64,000 nucleotides of DNA, from the NCBI GenBank assembly GCA_017437065.1, contig JAFSBX010000071.1:1-64000 (forward strand). The letters run 5' to 3'. The translations under genes and the position numbers were made by a program. The DNA comes from Lachnospiraceae bacterium. Lineage in GTDB: Bacteria; Bacillota; Clostridia; Lachnospirales; Lachnospiraceae. Of this stretch, positions 31,192 to 39,526 are shown piece by piece. Position 1 is the first letter of the stretch. Each line of letters opens with the position of its first letter. The notes under the pieces are model-generated. The model saw only the letters and a list, made by a program, of their open reading frames with translations, made no database searches and was not told the DNA's origin.

Positions 31192-31219
31192 TTGACAGAT
31201 GGAATATATATTTTATATC
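31192..31219 (+). promoter_or_regulatory. Promoter of the duplicated-domain lipoprotein
   Basis: TTGACA at 31192-31197 and TATATC at 31214-31219 (16-bp spacer). An inverted repeat ATATCAT-GTTGA-ATGATAT overlaps the -10 region and could be an operator. Confidence 0.5.
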
Positions 31220-31291
31220 ATGTTGAATGATATTTTCTTTTTCCCCAAAAGATGATATCACGAAATGTTAGATTTAAGGAGAGATAGTATT

Positions 31292-32602
31292 ATGAAAAAA
31301 AAGACACTTGCTTTACTTCTTGCCTTGAGCTGTGCTCTATCCGCAACAGCATGCTCAGCACAAAAAGAAGTAACTGAAACTACGGTTGTTGCAAAAGATG
31401 CTTTTGCAGAAGAATCCAAAGAACCCGAAACTACTGTCACATCAGAAACAGTATCTGAGGATGAAACCGTGGCAGAAACTGAATCCGCAAAAGAACCAAA
31501 ATCTGATGCCAAAAAAACTTCTGCCAACATGCCTTCCGAATTATCAGATGACCTTTATTCTTTTCAGGTCTCTATTAATGGCACTGTTTATCAGTTCCCT
31601 ATGTGGTATTCCGATTTTGAAAACTTAGGCTGGACATATGACGGAGATAATACTCAAACATTAACATCCAACCAATACTCTCTTTCAGAGGTATGGGAAA
31701 AAGATGGGTTTTCCGTTTACACACAATTAGCTAACCTTTCCATGAATACCGTACCTTATTCAAAATGTATGATTTCAGAAATTACATTTGACGACTACCA
31801 CTTAGAAGACTGCGATTGGGAAATTATCCTTCCAAAAGGTATTCAATACGGTGTTTCCAACGCAGATGATATCAAGGCGGCTTATGGTGAACCGACTCGT
31901 GATTATGACGGGGATTTATATTACAATATGACTTACGAATACGATATCTATCAGGAAATCGATTTATATGTATACAAAGAAACAAATACTCTGGATAAAA
32001 TCGAAATTCGCAATATGATTGAACTGGAAGGTGCAGATAATTCTGTTGACCCTACCGTTCCGGATGTTGTAAAGAACTATCAGGCACCTTCTTCTTTAGG
32101 CGATGACTACTATAGCCATAATGTAGAATTAGAAGGTAACTTATATACACTTCCCTGTCCGGTATCTGAATTTATTGCAAACGGTTTCACTATTAATGAA
32201 AGTAATTCCGATACGGAAGTTGGTTCTGACAGCCACGGATGGATTGAATTGCGGTATAACAACCAGACACTTCGTGCCATGATTTACAATTATGCTGATT
32301 ATGCAACTGTCACAGAAAACTGTTTTGTCACAGAAGTAGAATGCAATGATTACGATGCAAAATTTGCACTTACTCTTCCGGGCAACATCAAAATTGGTTC
32401 TTCCGAGGATGACGTATTAAAAGCAATTGAAGGTTTTAACTACGAGAAAGAACTTAGCGAAAGCAGCAGTTACAGTTATACATACTATACTATTTATCAT
32501 CCTGATGACAGATCCTATTATTCATGCTATGAAATTAAAATAGAAGATGGTGTTGTGGTTGCACTTGCAGCTACACATGAAGTAAATCCTACCGAAGAAT
32601 AA
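31292..32602 (+). CDS. Lipoprotein with two copies of an unknown domain
   Basis: A signal sequence (MKKKTLALLLALSCALSATAC) with lipid-modified Cys is followed by an acidic Thr/Glu-rich linker (about 25-75). Then come two related domains of about 155 residues: YSFQVSINGTVYQFPMWYSDFENLGWTYDG... and YSHNVELEGNLYTLPCPVSEFIANGFTINE.... Both share the order strand-NG/EG-TVYxxP, an S(K/D)C.ISEITF- or FVTEVEC-like strand, LPKGIQYG or LPGNIKIG, and an SSxDD(I/V)KA helix. The protein would sit on the outer face of the membrane. I do not know its function. TAAGGAG precedes the ATG at 31292. Confidence 0.8.
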   Translation: MKKKTLALLLALSCALSATACSAQKEVTETTVVAKDAFAEESKEPETTVTSETVSEDETVAETESAKEPKSDAKKTSANMPSELSDDLYSFQVSINGTVYQFPMWYSDFENLGWTYDGDNTQTLTSNQYSLSEVWEKDGFSVYTQLANLSMNTVPYSKCMISEITFDDYHLEDCDWEIILPKGIQYGVSNADDIKAAYGEPTRDYDGDLYYNMTYEYDIYQEIDLYVYKETNTLDKIEIRNMIELEGADNSVDPTVPDVVKNYQAPSSLGDDYYSHNVELEGNLYTLPCPVSEFIANGFTINESNSDTEVGSDSHGWIELRYNNQTLRAMIYNYADYATVTENCFVTEVECNDYDAKFALTLPGNIKIGSSEDDVLKAIEGFNYEKELSESSSYSYTYYTIYHPDDRSYYSCYEIKIEDGVVVALAATHEVNPTEE

Positions 32603-32607
32603 AAAGA

Positions 32608-32668
32608 AAAGAAACACAAAAACACCTGCAATCCAATGCTACTCACGCATGGATGCAGGTGTTTTTTA
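32608..32668. terminator. Bidirectional terminator between the lipoprotein and minE
   Basis: AACACCTGCA-TCC and GGATGCAGGTGTT form a long stem near 32619-32665, with A tracts on one side and TTTTTT on the other, between convergent genes. Confidence 0.85.
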
Positions 32669-32714
32669 TCTCCCATGTTACTCCCGGCTGCTCTTTTTGC
32701 CTGTGAATTCATCT

Positions 32715-32987
32715 TTAATTTGATGATCTGCGTCTTGTACTCTTAATCGGAATATTCGCACAGATAGTAGGCGCCTTGCCATTTCCAACTGACTCTGTTT
32801 CCGTCAGCTGAATATCCAAGCCCTGTGCATCTATATCAAGGTGTCTGGAGATTACTTCTATAATGTCATTCTTTATCAATTCCATAACTTCCGGTGAACA
32901 CACACCATCTGATACCAACAAAAACTTCAAACGATCTTTTGCTACTTCACCTGAACTTTTTTTGTGAAAAAAATCCATTATTTTCAC
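32715..32987 (-). CDS. minE: Cell division topological factor MinE
   Basis: The 90-residue protein has the MinD-stimulating N-terminal segment (MDFFHKKSSGEVAKDRLKFLLVSDGVCSPEVMELIKNDIIEVISRHLDID) and the dimerising topological part (GLDIQLTETESVGNGKAPTICANIPIKST). It displaces MinD from the membrane and keeps the division inhibitor near the poles. It lies 15 bases after minD. Spore-forming Clostridia often use MinE, unlike Bacillus. Confidence 0.93.
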   Translation of the reverse strand: MKIMDFFHKKSSGEVAKDRLKFLLVSDGVCSPEVMELIKNDIIEVISRHLDIDAQGLDIQLTETESVGNGKAPTICANIPIKSTRRRSSN

Positions 32988-33002
32988 GGTAACTTCACCC
33001 CC

Positions 33003-33794
33003 TTATTTCCCTTTAAACAAACCTTTTAACATAGTCACTACCCCTTTTTTGGACTCTAAATCCATAAGCGGTACTTCTTCTCCCATTACACGTTTGCATA
33101 TATTTTCATAAGTTTTTCCTGCCGGACAGTCTGTACCCACAAGCGGTTCTCCCTGATTGGTTGCGATTACAATATTTTCATCATCAGGAACGACACCAAT
33201 CAGATTAATGGAAAGAATATCACATACATCTTCAACCTTAAGCATATCTCCGCGTTTTACCATATCGACACGGAGTCTGTTAATAATAAGGTCTATCTTT
33301 TTCATTTCATTTGCTTCTAATAATCCGATAATTCTGTCTGCATCACGAATTGCAGATACTTCCGGTGTAGTAACAACAAGTGCTCTGTCAGCTCCCGCAA
33401 TCGCATTTCTAAATCCCTGTTCAATACCTGCCGGACAGTCTAAAAGAATATAATCAAAATCTTTTTTCAATTCTTCCACTAATGCTTTCATCTGTTCCGG
33501 TGTTACTGCATCTTTATCTCTTGTCTGTGCAGAAGGAAGCAGGCACAATTCAGGATACTTTTTATGCTTGATTAATGCCTGTTTCACACGACATTTTCCT
33601 TCAATTACATCTACAAGATTGTATACAATACGATTTTCCAAGCCTAATACTACATCAAGATTTCTCAGTCCGATATCTGTATCAATCATAACAACCTTCT
33701 TATTTAACTTTGCAAGACCTGTTCCTACATTTGCAGTTGTTGTTGTCTTTCCTACGCCACCCTTACCGGATGTAATTACGATTACTTCACTCAT
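33003..33794 (-). CDS. minD: Septum site-determining ATPase MinD
   Basis: The 263-residue ParA-type ATPase begins with the deviant Walker A VITSGKGGVGKTTTTANVG. ILLDCPAGIEQGFRNA is the switch II and Walker B region. The end (ESKKGVVTMLKGLFKGK) is the amphipathic membrane-targeting helix. It binds MinC and MinE at the membrane. GGAGGAAAG precedes the start. Confidence 0.96.
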   Translation of the reverse strand: MSEVIVITSGKGGVGKTTTTANVGTGLAKLNKKVVMIDTDIGLRNLDVVLGLENRIVYNLVDVIEGKCRVKQALIKHKKYPELCLLPSAQTRDKDAVTPEQMKALVEELKKDFDYILLDCPAGIEQGFRNAIAGADRALVVTTPEVSAIRDADRIIGLLEANEMKKIDLIINRLRVDMVKRGDMLKVEDVCDILSINLIGVVPDDENIVIATNQGEPLVGTDCPAGKTYENICKRVMGEEVPLMDLESKKGVVTMLKGLFKGK

Positions 33795-33819
33795 TCTATT
33801 CTTTCCTCCATGATGATTC

Positions 33820-34599
33820 TTATAGGTTATCTAAACACCCTTTTGTCATTGGCTCTATACAAATATTTTCTCCTCTGACCATTGCAATCTGGGCATTATA
33901 TCCTTCGCTGTCTGTCTTCACTTTTCTCAAAAATTTCTTCTTTACCACTTCTTTGTCGGGACTTTTTGCATAATACTGCCCTATCTGTAACTGAATCGGA
34001 CTCATATCGAGCGCAAAAATAAAGCAGTTGTCATTCCCTGCAACACCTGCATATGCATTTCCTTTCAAAGAGCCAAGTACCACAATATTTCCTTCTGATA
34101 TAATTTTAGCTCCCGGATTTACATCGCCTATCAGGGTTACACTGGATGCACATTCCAACACCTGACCGGAACGTAAATTCCCTTTATAAAAATCAGGAAC
34201 AAATGTCTGCATATCCATCCCGTACTCTGCATACATTTCCCCTGTCGGTGCCTGTTGCCTTAAAATTGCCTGTGACTCTTCTGCCATACTTGCAATCAGT
34301 GCTTCATTGTAGGCATCTACCCGCTCTTTCATTGCCTCTTCCAGTTCACTGTTTCCATCCATAATACCAATAATCTGAATGGGACTGTTTTCCATAACAG
34401 TATCTACAACACGTAACATTTCCTTCTCGGAAAGCTGTCTTCCTTTAAAAGAAATGACCTGCTTTGTATCTTTAAAAAAATTTCCTGACGTCTGAAATTT
34501 TTCAATGATTTCTGATAATAATTCTTCAAATGAAATATCATTATCCAAAACCAATTCCATTCCATATTTGTTGTGCTTTATTATGACATGCTGCGACAT
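33820..34599 (-). CDS. minC: Septum site-determining protein MinC
   Basis: The 259-residue inhibitor of FtsZ assembly has the N-terminal FtsZ-binding domain (about 1-105, with FKGRQLSEKEMLRVVDTVM) and a C-terminal beta-helix domain (LRSGQVLECASSVTLIGDVNPGAKIISEGNIVVLGSLKGNAYAGVAGNDNCFIFALDMSPIQLQIG) that binds MinD. The ATG at 34599 is preferred because GGAGGG lies just before it. It is the first gene of minCDE. Confidence 0.93.
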   Translation of the reverse strand: MSQHVIIKHNKYGMELVLDNDISFEELLSEIIEKFQTSGNFFKDTKQVISFKGRQLSEKEMLRVVDTVMENSPIQIIGIMDGNSELEEAMKERVDAYNEALIASMAEESQAILRQQAPTGEMYAEYGMDMQTFVPDFYKGNLRSGQVLECASSVTLIGDVNPGAKIISEGNIVVLGSLKGNAYAGVAGNDNCFIFALDMSPIQLQIGQYYAKSPDKEVVKKKFLRKVKTDSEGYNAQIAMVRGENICIEPMTKGCLDNL

Positions 34600-34644
34600 A
34601 ATTCCCTCCACAAAAACATCTTCATCTGACATTGTACTTCATAC

Positions 34645-34673
34645 ATAATAAATATGCAAAGATTTTTTGACAA
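34645..34673 (-). promoter_or_regulatory. Promoter of minCDE
   Basis: Minus-strand TTGTCA (34668-34673) and TATTAT (34645-34650) with a 17-bp spacer. The stretch from 34674 to 34825 is AT-rich and I see no gene or clear site in it. Confidence 0.6.
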
Positions 34674-34825
34674 TCTTTTCTATAAATAGACTTTTTCAGC
34701 AAAATTTCATCACATTTTTTCAACAATTATATAATGATACAACAACTTTATATAAAAAGTAAAGCCCTAACTCAAGTATTGAAGACAGATTTTCAACACT
34801 TTTCAATTTTTGTAAGATGTAAAAA

Positions 34826-34863
34826 ACCTCATAGAGGATGATTTTCCTCTACAAGGTCTTTCT
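34826..34863 (-). terminator. Terminator behind purL
   Basis: AGACCTTGTAGAGGA and TCCTCTATGAGGT (minus strand) form a stem of about 12 pairs ending in TTTTTT. It lies about 90 bases past the purL stop. Confidence 0.7.
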
Positions 34864-34948
34864 CAATTCTGCTTTATTCTCTTTTCTTAGGCTGCTCAAA
34901 TTTTCCTTTCCAAAATATTTGAGAGTACCTTTAAACAATATCTATTAC

Positions 34949-37900
34949 TTATTTAAAGTAATTCACTCCAGATTCAAAAATCTTCAAATCCTGTTCTCCA
35001 TAAATATTAATTGCTACTGCATCATCTCTACGTTCAGAATGTGCCATCTTACCTAAGCAACGTCCGTCCGGAGAAGTAATACCCTCAATTGACATATAAG
35101 AGCCATTTACGTTCCACTCTTCATCCATGGAAACATTTCCGTTAATATCTGCATACTGAGTTGCTACCTGTCCGTTTGCAAATAACTTATCTAACCATTC
35201 TTTATTTGCTACGAAACGTCCTTCACCGTGAGATGCCGGGTTGACATATGTCTTACCAAGCTCTGCACCCTGTAACCAAGGAGATTTGTTGGAAACAACC
35301 TTTGTATAAACCATCTTGGAAATATGACGGTTAATTGTATTAAAGGTAAGTGTCGGAGACTCTTCTGTCTGTCCTACGATTTCACCAAACGGTACAAGAC
35401 CTAATTTAATCAATGCCTGGAAACCGTTACAGATACCAAGTGCAAGACCATCTCTTTCATTTAACAGCTTCATAACTGCTTCCTTCATCTTTTCATTCTG
35501 GAATGCAGTTGCAAAGAATTTCGCACTTCCGTCCGGTTCATCACCTGCTGAAAATCCACCCGGGAACATAATAATCTGTGCCTGTCCGATTGCTTTTTCA
35601 AACTCTGCCACAGAACCTCTGATGTCTTCTGCCGTCTGGTTTTTAAATACTTTTGTAATTACATTAGCACCTGCTCTCTCGAAAGCTTTTGTACTATCGT
35701 ATTCACAGTTTGTACCAGGGAATACCGGAATAAATACGGTAGGTTTTGCTACTTTATTTTTGCATACATAAATGCTGTCTGCTTTATATAACGGAGAAGC
35801 AACTTCTTCTGTTCCCTTCACAGCTTTTGTAGGGAATACTTTTTCCAGCTTGGAAGTCCATGCCTTTAACGCTTCTTCCATAGAAACTGTCATGTCTTTG
35901 TAAGTAAATGCTGCTTCCTCAGTTACTGTACCGATAATCTGTGCTCCATGCTTCTCTGCTGCTTCCGCTGCTGTTTCAGCAGAAACTTCTGCGATAATAT
36001 CACCTAAACCATTACCGAACAATTCTGCTACTGTCAAATCATCCTCAACAGCTACACCGAGCTTATTACCAAATGCCATTTTACTTAACGCAGCTACTAC
36101 ACCTTTTGCATCCAAAGCGTATGCGGACACAATCTTGCCTTCCTGCATAAGTTCATGAACAGCATCATATAATTCCATAACTTTTCCGTATACAGGCATA
36201 TCGTAATCGTCTTTTTCAATGCTGAAACGAACAAGTTTATTTCCTGCTTTTTTCAATTCCGGTGTAACAATATCCTGTTTCTTAGCAATATCTACTGCGA
36301 AGGAAACTAATGTAGGCGGAACATCAATATCATTGAATGTACCTGACATACTGTCCTTACCACCGATGGAAGGAAGTCCGAATCCCATCTGTGCATCATA
36401 AGCACCTAAAAGTGCTGCAAATGGCTGACTCCAACGTTTGGCTTCAGCAGTCATTCTGCGGAAGTACTCTTGGAAAGTGAAACGGATTTTCTTATAATCA
36501 CCACCGTTTGCCACAATCTTAGCCATAGACTCAGTAACAGCGTAAACTGCTCCATGATAAGGGCTCCATGAAGAAAGGAATGGATCAAATCCGTAACTCA
36601 TCATGGTAACTGTATCTGTCTTTCCTTTTAATACAGGAAGTTTTGCTACCATTGTCTGTGTTTCTGTCAACTGATATTTACCACCGTAAGGCATGAATAC
36701 ACTACCTGCACCGATGGAACCGTCAAACATTTCCACAAGACCTTTCTGTGAACATACATTTAAGTCATTTAATAACGCAATCCATGCTGCTTTTACATCT
36801 GAATTATCTAAAGCTTCTTTTACAGCTGGTGTTGCTATTTTTTCAAAGTAATTATCTTCCTTTGCAGGAATTTCAACACATACTTCTGTTTCCTGATGTG
36901 CTCCGTTTGTATCAAGGAACGCTCTGGAAATATTCACAATCTCATTTCCTCTCCATTTGAGGATAAGACGAGGTTCTTCTGTTACTACAGCTACCGGAAC
37001 AGCCTCTAAGTTTTCTTCGGATGCATAGCCTAAAAATTCCTCTACATCTTTTGGATCAACTACTACTGCCATTCTTTCCTGAGATTCAGAAATTGCTAAT
37101 TCTGTTCCGTCAAGACCTGCGTATTTTTTCGGAACTTTATCCAAATCTACTACCAGACCTGCTGCAAGCTCACCGATAGCAACGGAAACACCGCCTGCAC
37201 CAAAGTCATTACATTTCTTAATTAAACGGCTGACTTCTTCTCTTCTGAAAAGTCTCTGGATTTTACGCTCTGTTGGTGCATTACCTTTCTGAACTTCAGC
37301 ACCACAAGTCTCGATAGAGCTTTCTGTGTGTACTTTAGAAGAACCTGTTGCACCACCGCAACCATCTCTACCGGTACGTCCGCCTAAGAGAATGATAATA
37401 TCATTCGGGTCGGAATTTTCACGGATAACATTTCTTCTTGGAGCTGCACCCATAACAGCACCGATTTCCATTCTCTTTGCCACATAGTTCGGATGGTAGA
37501 TTTCTTTAACAAAACCGGTAGCAAGACCAATCTGGTTACCATAAGAAGAATATCCACTTGCTACACCACGTACTAATTTTTTCTGTGATAATTTACCTTT
37601 TAATGTATCTGCAACCGGCACAGTAGGATCTGCAGCACCTGTAACACGCATTGCCTGATATACATAACCTCTTCCTGACAACGGATCGCGGATAGCACCG
37701 CCAAGACAGGTTGCCGCACCACCGAAAGGCTCAATTTCTGTCGGATGGTTATGTGTTTCATTTTTAAAGAATACTAACCATTCTTCTTTTTCAATTCCTT
37801 TTCCGTAGTCCATTTCTACCGGAACTACAACAGAACATGCATTGATTTCGTCAGACTCTTCCAAATCTTCCAATTTTCCGTCTTTTTTCAATTTACGCAT

Positions 37901-38746
37901 TGCCATCAATGCCAAATCCATAAGGCATACAAATTTATCTTCTCTGCCCTTGAATATCTCTTCTCTTGTATCTAAATAACTCTGATAAGTTGTCTCAATC
38001 GGAGCCTTATAAAAGCCTTCTTCAAATTCTACGTTTGTAAGCTCGGTAGAGAATGTTGTATGACGGCAATGGTCAGACCAGTATGTATCAAGTACTCTGA
38101 TCTCTGTCATGGAAGGATCTCTTTTTTCTTCACTTACAAAGTAATTCTGAATATGCTGGAAATCCTTGAAAGTCATTGCAAGTCCTAAAGAATCATAAAG
38201 CTCTCTTAACTTTCCTTCCGGCATATCTTTAAAACCGTCAAAAATAACTACATCTGCCGGCTCTTCAAATTCCGTTACTAAAGTTTCCGGTTTTACCATA
38301 TCTGTTTCTCTGGAATCTACCGGGTTAATACAATAGGATTTTATTTTTAAGAATTCATCCTCAGAAATCTGTCCTATGATTAAATAAGTTACCGCTGTTT
38401 TGATAATTGGTTCTTCATCCTCTTTTAAGAACTTCACACACTGTACAGCAGAATCCGCTCTCTGATCAAACTGTCCCGGAAGGAACTCAACGCTGAATAC
38501 TCTTCCGTTTGCCGGTATTTCAATTGTTTCATTATAAAGAATATCTACCGGCGGCTCGCTGAACACAGTTCTGCATGCTCTTTCAAAAGTCTCTTCTGAA
38601 ATGTTTTCCACATCATAGCGGATAAACTCTCTCACATCCTCCACGCCTTCAATTCCTAAATAGCTGTGGATTTCCTCTTTCAATTCTTTCGCTTTCACAG
38701 CAAAAGCTTCTTTCTTTTCTACATAGATACGTTTTACGTTTCCCAT
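34949..38746 (-). CDS. purL: Phosphoribosylformylglycinamidine synthase, single-chain form
   Basis: The 1265-residue enzyme joins the synthetase and glutaminase parts in one chain. The N-terminal part has the DTYWSDHCRHTTFSTEL motif and FFKNETHNHPTEIEPFGGAATCLGGAIRDPLSGRG. A second ATP-binding half follows (GGKDSMSGTFNDIDVPPTLVSFA). The C-terminal amidotransferase (about 1000-1265) has PVFPGTNCEYDSTKAFERAGA, nucleophile Cys in GLALGICNGFQALIKLGL, and MAHSERRDD. It converts FGAR to FGAM in purine synthesis. Firmicutes such as Bacillus use PurS/Q/L in three parts; the fused form is common in Clostridia. Confidence 0.95.
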   Translation of the reverse strand: MGNVKRIYVEKKEAFAVKAKELKEEIHSYLGIEGVEDVREFIRYDVENISEETFERACRTVFSEPPVDILYNETIEIPANGRVFSVEFLPGQFDQRADSAVQCVKFLKEDEEPIIKTAVTYLIIGQISEDEFLKIKSYCINPVDSRETDMVKPETLVTEFEEPADVVIFDGFKDMPEGKLRELYDSLGLAMTFKDFQHIQNYFVSEEKRDPSMTEIRVLDTYWSDHCRHTTFSTELTNVEFEEGFYKAPIETTYQSYLDTREEIFKGREDKFVCLMDLALMAMRKLKKDGKLEDLEESDEINACSVVVPVEMDYGKGIEKEEWLVFFKNETHNHPTEIEPFGGAATCLGGAIRDPLSGRGYVYQAMRVTGAADPTVPVADTLKGKLSQKKLVRGVASGYSSYGNQIGLATGFVKEIYHPNYVAKRMEIGAVMGAAPRRNVIRENSDPNDIIILLGGRTGRDGCGGATGSSKVHTESSIETCGAEVQKGNAPTERKIQRLFRREEVSRLIKKCNDFGAGGVSVAIGELAAGLVVDLDKVPKKYAGLDGTELAISESQERMAVVVDPKDVEEFLGYASEENLEAVPVAVVTEEPRLILKWRGNEIVNISRAFLDTNGAHQETEVCVEIPAKEDNYFEKIATPAVKEALDNSDVKAAWIALLNDLNVCSQKGLVEMFDGSIGAGSVFMPYGGKYQLTETQTMVAKLPVLKGKTDTVTMMSYGFDPFLSSWSPYHGAVYAVTESMAKIVANGGDYKKIRFTFQEYFRRMTAEAKRWSQPFAALLGAYDAQMGFGLPSIGGKDSMSGTFNDIDVPPTLVSFAVDIAKKQDIVTPELKKAGNKLVRFSIEKDDYDMPVYGKVMELYDAVHELMQEGKIVSAYALDAKGVVAALSKMAFGNKLGVAVEDDLTVAELFGNGLGDIIAEVSAETAAEAAEKHGAQIIGTVTEEAAFTYKDMTVSMEEALKAWTSKLEKVFPTKAVKGTEEVASPLYKADSIYVCKNKVAKPTVFIPVFPGTNCEYDSTKAFERAGANVITKVFKNQTAEDIRGSVAEFEKAIGQAQIIMFPGGFSAGDEPDGSAKFFATAFQNEKMKEAVMKLLNERDGLALGICNGFQALIKLGLVPFGEIVGQTEESPTLTFNTINRHISKMVYTKVVSNKSPWLQGAELGKTYVNPASHGEGRFVANKEWLDKLFANGQVATQYADINGNVSMDEEWNVNGSYMSIEGITSPDGRCLGKMAHSERRDDAVAINIYGEQDLKIFESGVNYFK

Positions 38747-38781
38747 GATGAATCCTCCGTAATTTTTTGCATACTACATCT

Positions 38782-38809
38782 ATTATACTTAACTTTCCCT
38801 TTTTTTCAA
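38782..38809 (-). promoter_or_regulatory. Promoter of purL
   Basis: Minus-strand TTGAAA (38804-38809) and a perfect TATAAT (38782-38787) are 16 bp apart. The leader is short, leaving no room for a purine riboswitch. Confidence 0.7.
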
Positions 38810-38835
38810 TGGGGTAATTAAATTTCTATACCTCA

Positions 38836-38872
38836 AAACAAGCTCCTGCATATAATACAAGAGCTTTGTTTT
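38836..38872 (-). terminator. Terminator behind the 153-residue protein
   Basis: AAAACAAAGCTC and GAGCTTGTTTT (minus strand) pair around a loop of about 16 bases and end in a T tract, just past the gene. Confidence 0.65.
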
Positions 38873-39334
38873 CTACGCTAAAGGCTTATCCCAAAATTCT
38901 ACAACTTCCCGCATTTTCAACAAAACATCAAGAAAAATACCTTCCGTAACCGCAGTACTCCAAAGTGTTCCTTTCGTCATACCTCCAAGCACATATTTTG
39001 TAAGAATACCATTAAGTATGTACATTTCCCGAATTGTCACTTTTGCAATCGCTTTTTTCTCATCCTGCACTGTACGAATATGATTTCTGGTATAAACGTA
39101 ATGATAATTCTTATCCATAAGCTTTGATTTTGACATTTCTCTTACAAAATTCATCAAAGTACCGTCATAAACCGGAAACGATACGGAATGTGCTCCAATA
39201 TTCTCTCCACTGTATATGGAAGATACCTGTGTCCCCGCTTTCTGCTGAAGCCACGGAATATACTTCATATACTTTTCAATTTCTCCGCGATACTCTGTTA
39301 TTACCTGTTCTCTTAAAGCTGCATCTTTTTCCAT
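38873..39334 (-). CDS. Unknown 153-residue protein, perhaps DUF6508-like
   Basis: The protein starts with a helical part (ALREQVITEYRGEIEKYMKYIPWLQQKAG), then TSIYSGENIGAHSVSFPVYDGTLMNFVREMSKSKLMDKNYHYVYTRNHIRT and ends VLGGMTKGTLWSTAVTEGIFLDVLLKMREVVEFWDKP. The FPVYDxTLxxFV...MDRNYxYxYxxxxI pattern is one I associate with a conserved Firmicute protein of unknown function. There is no signal peptide or membrane segment. CGGAGG precedes the start. It is a single-gene unit divergent from the CNBD protein. Confidence 0.7.
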   Translation of the reverse strand: MEKDAALREQVITEYRGEIEKYMKYIPWLQQKAGTQVSSIYSGENIGAHSVSFPVYDGTLMNFVREMSKSKLMDKNYHYVYTRNHIRTVQDEKKAIAKVTIREMYILNGILTKYVLGGMTKGTLWSTAVTEGIFLDVLLKMREVVEFWDKPLA

Positions 39335-39464
39335 CCCAATCCTCCGTCCGACTTCATCTTCCCGAATTGTATACTACTTTATTACTATAGTTTATCATAT
39401 TTCGCAAAAAAATACATCAATACATTAAATTTTTTCTAATATTTTACCTAAAAAGGCTTTTTTC

Positions 39465-39493
39465 TTGTATTTCTATTATGAAATTAGTATAAT
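39465..39493 (+). promoter_or_regulatory. Promoter of the CNBD-like protein
   Basis: TTGTAT at 39465-39470 and a perfect TATAAT at 39488-39493, spacer 17 bp. Confidence 0.7.
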
Positions 39494-39526
39494 AAAATTA
39501 CTATTTTATTTTTAAGGAGGATAATT

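Noticed and set aside
38747..38830. Purine riboswitch before purL
   Set aside because: The promoter lies only about 30-60 bases upstream of the gene, leaving too little leader for the aptamer.
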